Part shown: one piece after another, positions 58,173 to 64,000 of the stretch
Position numbering within the stretch: the stretch's first letter is position 1
Layout: each line of letters starts with the position of its first letter
Assembly (NCBI GenBank): GCA_028826165.1
Contig: JAPDFW010000112.1
Location: forward strand, 1-64,000
Direction: 5' to 3'
DNA from: Anaeramoeba ignava
Lineage: Eukaryota > Metamonada > Anaeramoebidae
DNA length: 64,000 nt
Made by a program: the position numbers and the translations under genes
The notes under the pieces: model-generated
Databases searched by the model: none
Told to the model about the DNA's origin: nothing
The model's input: only the letters and a program-made list of their open reading frames with translations

Positions 58173-59034
58173 TTATTCTTGTCTTTTTCCAATGTAACCA
58201 AATACAGCTAGAAATAGAACAACTCCACAAACAAAAAATTCTGCAAATTCTTTCTTATTTATTAAATGATTTTTTTCTTGTTTTCCTGAAGAGAATTTTA
58301 AGCGTACGCTTACTACAAATTTTAATATAAATTTAATTTTAAATTCAAATATAATTTTAATTTAAATTTTTGGATTTGATTTTAATTTTAATTTTAAATT
58401 TAATTTTAATTTTAAATTTTAATTTTGAATTTAATTTCAATTTTAATTTTAATTTTATAAATGAATTTTAATTTTAATTTTAATTTTAATTTTAATTTTA
58501 ATTTTAATTTTAATTTTAATTTTAATTTTAATTTTAATATTAATTTTAATTTTAATTTTAATTTTTAATTTTAATTTTAATTTTAAATTTAATTTTAATT
58601 TTAATTTTAATATTAATTTTGATTTTAATTTTAATTTTATAATTTAATTTTGATTTTAATTTTATAATTTAATTTTGATTTTAATTTTAATTTTAATTTT
58701 AATATTAATTTTAATTTTAATATTAATATTAATTTTGATTTTAATTTTAATTTTGATTTTAATTTTAATTTTGATTTTAATTTTATAAATTAATTTTAAT
58801 TTTAATTTTATAAATGAATTTACCTGTTAAAATGAAAAATCCAACTGCTGAAATAAAAGCAGCTAAAAATGCATTAAAAGGAAAATTTCCTGCTACAATT
58901 ACATAAACAAACATCATAATTCCTGAAATAAACTGCCAAAGTAAAAAAGCATCAAATATTTTTAATGGAGCTGATGTTTGTGTTCGATATTCTTGTATTA
59001 ATTTTTTCACAATTTGAAAAAAAGTTAATGCCAT
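58173..59034 (-). CDS. DAD1: DAD1, oligosaccharyltransferase subunit
   Basis: Exon 1 (59034-58824) and exon 2 (58312-58173) join in phase 1 across a GTAAAT…TTGTAG intron to give 116 residues; human DAD1 has 113. DAD1/Ost2 is a small ER membrane subunit of the oligosaccharyltransferase that N-glycosylates proteins. The diagnostic core is present: LIQEYRTQTSAPLKIFDAFL, LWQFISGIMMFVYVIVAGNF, PFNAFLAAFISAVGFFIL, VSVRLKF and FAEFFVCGVVLFLAVFGYIG. Three membrane segments are visible. The usual C-terminal NFVG is replaced by GKRQE. The intron (511 bp) is TTTTAA/TTTTGA repeats. Confidence 0.93.
58313..58823 (-). repeat. DAD1 intron, TTTTAA repeats
   Basis: 511 bp, mostly AATTTT hexamers on the plus strand with scattered TTTTGA and TATTAA variants and three TTTATAAATG-like blocks. 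Confidence 0.85.
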
Positions 59035-59497
59035 TTATTTAAAAAAAATTGAAAATTGAAAAATGAAAAAATGAAAAAATGAAAAAAAATTTTTTTATTT
59101 AAAAAAAGAAGAAAAAAATTTTAATTTAATTTTGAATTTGATTTTGAATTTGATTTTCATTTTGAATTTGAATTTTGATTTGAATTTGAATTTGATTTTG
59201 AATTTGGATTTGAATTTAATTTTGATTTTGGATTTGATTTTGATTTTGATTTTGAATTTGAATTTGAATTTGAATTTGAATTTGATTTTGAATTTGAATT
59301 TGATTTTGATTTTCATTTTGGATTTGAATTTTAATTTTAATTTTGATTTTGAATTTGATTTTGATTTTAATTTGTATTTGAATTTGAATTTGAATTTGAA
59401 TTTGAATTTGAATTTGAATTTGATTTTGAATTTGAATTTGATTTTGATTTTGGATTTGAATTTTATTTTGAATTTGAATTTGATTTAGAATTGAAGT
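59035..59497. repeat. Spacer with GAATTT/GATTTT hexamers
   Basis: 463 bp between the DAD1 start and the stop of the RanBPM-like gene. 59041-59090 next to DAD1 is AAAATGAAAAAATG, a TTTTTCATT-type element on the DAD1 coding strand. 59120-59490 is GAATTT and GATTTT hexamers, giving false FDFDFNLNLN frames on either strand. No gene is seen. Confidence 0.7.
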
Positions 59498-62400
59498 TTA
59501 TTTTTTAACAATTTCACGAGCATTCAATAATCCAACAAAACCAGCATCAATATTCAACAAAGAGGAACAAATTTTTATAAAAACAAAATGTTTGAGCATT
59601 TTTTCAAGAAGAGAAGATTTTGGATGTTTTTCAAACTCCAATAATAATTCAATAGTTAAATTTGCAATAATTTCTCTTTCTTTTTGACTAAATAAATAAT
59701 TTAAAGGAGATTTTAAAGGATCTTTATAAGATAATAAAGATAAAATGCGCTGAATTTTTGTTCCTTGAATATATTGTTTCCATAATTCTCGATTTGCAAT
59801 TTTAAAATGTGTATCTTCTTTTTGTTTATCTTCTTTTTCTGAATTCATTAAATGCTTATTTTCGTTTTTTGGTTCTTGAAAAGCAAAATTGAAAAATCCT
59901 GGTTCAATAATTTCTTCATCAGGAAGGAAATTATAATTGATATTTGTTCTATTTCTATTTTGATTTCTATAACTATGTCCATTTCTATTTCTCCTATTTC
60001 TATTTCTATTTCTTTCTCTTATTGGACTTCTACTTCTTTCTCTTATTGGACTTCTACTTACTCTCCTTATTGGACTTCTACTTACTCTTCTTATTGGAGG
60101 ACTAATACTTCTTTCTCTTATTGGAGGACTAATACTTCTTTCTCTTATTGGAGGACTAATACTTCTTTCTCTTATTGGAGGACTAATACTTCTTTCTCTT
60201 ATTGGACTTCTACTTACTCTCCTTACTGGAGGACTAATACTTACTCTTCTTATTGGACTTCTACTTACTCTTCTTATTGGACTTCTACTTACTCTTCTTA
60301 CTGGACTTCTACTTACTCTCCTTATTGGACTTCTATTTACTCTTCTTATTGGACTTCTACTTACTCTTCTTATTGGAGGACTAATACTTCTTTCTCTTAT
60401 TGGAGGACTAATACTTCTTTCTCTTATTGGAGGACTAATACTTCTTTCTCTTATTGGAGGACTAATACTTCTTTCTCTTATTGGACTTCTACTTACTCTT
60501 CTTATTGGACTTCTACTTACTCTTCTTATTGGACTTCTACTTACTCTTCTTATTGGAGGACTAATACTTCTTTCTCTTATTGGAGGACTAATACTTCTTT
60601 CTCTTATTGGACTTCTACTTACTCTTCTTATTGGAGGACTTCTACTTACTCTCCTTATTGGACTTCTACTTACTCTTCTTACTGGACTTCTACTTACTCT
60701 CCTTATTGGACTTCTACTTACTCTCCTTATTGGAGGACTTCTACTTACTCTTCTTACTGGACTTCTACTTACTCTCCTTATTGGACTTCTACTTACTCTC
60801 CTTATTGGACTAATACTTACTCTTCTTATTGGAGGACTAATACTTACTCTCCTTGAAAAAATAGAACTAATACTTCTTTCTCTTATTGGACTAATACTTA
60901 CTCTCCTTATTGGAGGACTAATACTTACTCTTCTTATTGGACTAATACTTCTTTCTCTTATTGGACTAATACTTACTCTTCTTATTGGACTTCTACTTAC
61001 TCTCCTTATTGGACTTCTACTTACTCTCCTTATTGGACTTCTACTTACTCTTCTTACTGGACTTCTACTTACTCTTCTTATTGGACTTCTACTTACTCTT
61101 CTTACTGGACTTCTACTTACTCTTCTTACTGGACTTCTACTTACTCTTCTTACTGGACTTCTACTTACTCTTCTTATTGGACTTCTACTTACTCTTCTTA
61201 TTGGACTTCTACTTACTCTTCTTACAAAAACAGGACTAATACTTCTTTCTCTTATTGGACTTCTACTTACTCTTCTTATTGGACTTCTACTTACTCTCCT
61301 TATTGGACTTCTACTTACTCTTCTTATTGGACTTCTACTTACTCTCCTTGCAAAAATAGAACTAATACTTCTTTCTCTTATTGGACTAATACTTCTTTCT
61401 CTTACTGGACTAATACTTACTCTTCTTATTGGACTTCTACTTACTCTTCTTATTGGACTTCTACTTACTCTTCTTACTGGACTTCTACTTACTCTTCTTA
61501 CTGGACTTCTACTTACTCTTCTTACTGGACTTCTACTTACTCTTCTTATTGGACTTCTACTTACTCTCCTTACTGGACTAATACTTACTCTTCTTATTGG
61601 ACTTCTACTTACTCTCCTTACTGGACTTCTATTTACTCTCCTTACTGGACTTCTACTTACTCTTCTTACTGGACTTCTACTTACTCTTCTTATTGGACTT
61701 CTATTTACTCTTCTTATTGGACTAATACTTCTTTCTCTTATTGGACTTCTACTTACTCTTCTTACTGGACTTCTATTTACTCTTCTTACTGGACTTCTAC
61801 TTACTCTTCTTACTGGACTTCTACTTACTCTTCTGGAAATTAAATGAGGAAATCTTGACCTTCTATTAATTGCAGTTATACCCACTTGCCTTCTTATCAA
61901 AAATCCTCTTCTTTGTGGTCTATTTCTAATGTTTGGCATCATATAATTACTTTGGGTAAAATTCGAAAATTCGTTATCACTATCACTAGAGCTATCACTA
62001 GAACTATTAGTATTTATAAATGAATCTTCTGAATCACTCGATGTATCACTTGTTGTATCACTTGTTGAATCACTTGTTGAATCAACATCTAAAACCTCTC
62101 TTTCGGGAACAAATATCCTTGAAAATTCATCTCTTCTTCTTGTTGTTCTTTCTCTCGTCCTTCTGAGCCTTCTCAAAACTAATTCTCTTTCTCTATTGCG
62201 CTCAATTTCAACCTCTCTTTCTGCTAAACCCCTCGAAAACCTGTTATGACTTATACGCTCGTTTCGTGGAGAAATCCGATCCAAACCACCTCTACCAATT
62301 ATATGTTCATTTCTTGGTAAATGCGGAAAACGATTCGAAATTCTCCATTCAAGTCGATTTCTCAAATTATCATTAACTGAACGCCTTCTTGCTCTGGCAT

Positions 62401-63980
62401 CCATTTCGTTAAACATATCTATATTCAAAAACGAGGATATTTGCTCTCGAAATTCATTTTCATTTTCATTTTCATTTTCATTTTCATTTTCATTTTCATT
62501 TTCATTTTCATTTTCATTTTCATTTTCATTTTCATTTTCATTTTCAAATTCATCTTCATTTTTAATTCTTTGTCTCTTTTGATTTGTTTGAGGCTCATTT
62601 TCCTTTTTGGTTTTTATTTCTTTGCAAATGTATTCGTTCTCAATTTTTTGTTTCAATAAATTCAAATCTTTTCCCAACAAAATCAATGATTGAACATCAA
62701 GTTGATCATTCTGAATTTCCGCGATAAACTCTTGAGCTTTAAGAGCCAATAGCAAATCTTCTTGATTTTCCAAAAAACTTGGATAAGTTTGTTCCAAATT
62801 TGAAATTGCCTGCTTAATTTTCCCATCCAAAATCAACTGGAATATTTCCTTTCTGTTTTCAATTGATTTCTTGATATTCTGGATATTTGATATCTGAGGG
62901 AGTTCGTGCCCAAATGATTTGGATTGATTGATAAATGCCTGCAAAGTTTTAGAGTATCCTCTGTTGATTAAGTGAGACAAAACGAGTTCATTCCCAAACA
63001 AATTGATAAAATGAGAATCGGAAAATATTTCCAAAAAAATTTTTTTTTTCTGTTCGGAAATAAAATGCTGGATATCAAATTTAAATGGCGCATTTCCAAA
63101 ATTAGCTTTTAAAATTTCACCACGCGATCTAAATCCAACAAAAGGATAAAGTCTGACACCCAGATTAACATTTCGGAAGGCAATAGGCAAATCCTTTCCG
63201 TTTTTTGTGTAAAAAACAGATTTGTTGATGCAATTTAAACAGCATCCAATTATGTCACCAGTAGTGTAAGTGGGTCCATAAGGTGTTCCTCTTCCATGTG
63301 ATTCGAATTTCTTGCCATCATCTCCGTGGTATCCAAATGAATAAAAATCCCATCCTGGCATTCTATTTGTTGGGACTTTCTCTGCTGATAACCCAATTCC
63401 AATATATCCATGTTCTCCTGCTGAAATGATTGTCATTTCATAATAAAATATTCCGTTTGTGTTTAAAATTGGGTTGTCTGCTCGAATGGAAGCTGCTTCA
63501 CTATCATCTCTTCCTTTTTTTATTTTGTAGATGAATTATATTTTTAAGATATTTTTTTTTTGTTTAAAATTTATGTGTATTTTTACCTAATCCAGTATAA
63601 ATGACTTTTAATCCTTCATCTTCTAAATCAATTAACTTAGATTTATCTTGTAAATTAAATTTTTGAGGTTGTTTTGGGTATTTTTCATGGAGATATTCTG
63701 GGATCAATTTTTCAATTTCATTTTCAATTTCATTTTCAATTTCATTTTCGATTTCATTTTCAATTTCATTTTCAATTTCATTTTCGATTTCATTTTCAAT
63801 TTGAATTTGATTTTGATTTTCATTTTCATTTTCAATTTCATTTTCATTTTCAATTTGAATTTCAATTTCATTTTGATTTATATTTTCAATTTGATTTTGA
63901 TTTTCATTTTGATTTATATTTTCATTTTGATTTTCATTTTGATTTTGATTTTGATTTTGATTTTGATTTATAAATTGCAT
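59498..63980 (-). CDS. RanBPM (RANBP9/10)-like CTLH-complex protein with a 600-residue RS repeat insert
   Basis: Exon 1 (63980-63587) and exon 2 (63513-59498) join in phase 1 to give 1,469 residues. After an N/Q/E-rich leader, [19 protein letters not shown], then [46 protein letters not shown] and [20 protein letters not shown] form the SPRY domain (about 120-275). LisH ([18 protein letters not shown]) and CTLH ([20 protein letters not shown]) follow to about 405. Residues about 690-1300 are some 75 octapeptides of RRVSRSPI or RERSISPI type. The last 100 residues resemble a CRA segment ([20 protein letters not shown]). RANBP9/10 scaffold the CTLH/GID E3 ligase. The RS block resembles splicing-factor RS domains and is likely heavily phosphorylated. 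Confidence 0.9.
60010..61835 (-). repeat. 24-bp coding minisatellite (RS-type octapeptide)
   Basis: The plus strand repeats CTTACTCTTCTTATTGGACTT or CTTTCTCTTATTGGAGGACTAATA-like 24-mers about 75 times. Because the period is a multiple of three, all six frames stay open, giving false LLFLLDFYL frames on the plus strand. Variants are RRVSRSP(I/V), [15 protein letters not shown] and two SIF(A/S)RR interruptions. Units are shuffled in blocks, indicating ongoing slippage or unequal exchange. Confidence 0.93.
63514..63586 (-). other. 73-bp intron of the RanBPM-like gene
   Basis: It starts GTAAAAATACAC and ends AAATAAAAAAAG on the coding strand. It is unexpanded and fixed by continuity of the SPRY domain ([17 protein letters not shown]). 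It serves as a model for the basal intron size here (68-90 bp). Confidence 0.8.
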
Positions 63981-64000
63981 AATAATAAAAAAAGAAAAAA

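Noticed and set aside
59852-61239. Plus-strand frames such as [11 protein letters not shown] and LLFLLDFYL
   Set aside because: They are antisense readings of the 24-bp RS minisatellite in the RanBPM-like exon.

Overview
The window looks like nuclear DNA from an extremely AT-rich, intron-bearing microbial eukaryote. The evidence is GT-AG introns, many eukaryote-only families (NTF2, DAD1, AMPK gamma, RanBPM, RCC1-BTB, TLDc, RNF213-like), proteins rich in N, Q, E and K runs, and standard stop codons. The mix of RCC1-BTB, BTB-TLDc and NENENE-type proteins suggests an amoeboid protist; an Anaeramoeba-like organism is my best guess, from memory of protein style only. I saw no bacterial operons, rRNA, tRNA or CRISPR array.

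Layout. 1-63: start of a minus-strand gene leaving the window. 369-7025 (-): RNF213-like AAA+ locus broken by about seven frame changes. 7147-7947 (+): phosphopantetheinyl transferase. 8126-10154 (-): NTF2 with a 1.65 kb repeat intron. 10501-15004 (+): seven-exon multi-pass membrane protein. 15317-16223 (-): carrier-like protein. 16378-22210 (+): NT-C2 plus dilute (DIL) domain protein with a 3.1 kb repeat intron. 22326-26746 (-): BTB-BACK protein with a GATase-like second half and a 2.9 kb repeat intron. 26982-30905 (-): first of five MFS transporter paralogs. 31583-40886: RCC1-BTB fragment, a frame-broken BTB-TLDc gene, and two RCC1-BTB copies arranged as an inverted repeat. 40970-50416 (-): four more MFS paralogs in tandem. 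50707-53179 (+): metallophosphoesterase with a long low-complexity tail. 53389-55183 (-): AMPK gamma. 55417-57931 (+): RhoGAP-like coiled-coil protein. 58173-59034 (-): DAD1. 59498-63980 (-): RanBPM-like protein carrying about 75 RS-type octapeptide repeats.

The striking genome-level property is that each long intron is filled with its own short tandem repeat, while flanking exons splice cleanly in frame. The five MFS paralogs give a comparison at one homologous intron position: 68, 105, 254, 1136 and 2031 bp. Functionally the genes are mostly unlinked housekeeping and signalling genes (nuclear transport, N-glycosylation, energy sensing, cofactor loading), plus two locally amplified families: MFS transporters and RCC1-BTB proteins. 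All exon boundaries were derived by eye from splice sites and reading frame; none was checked against RNA.
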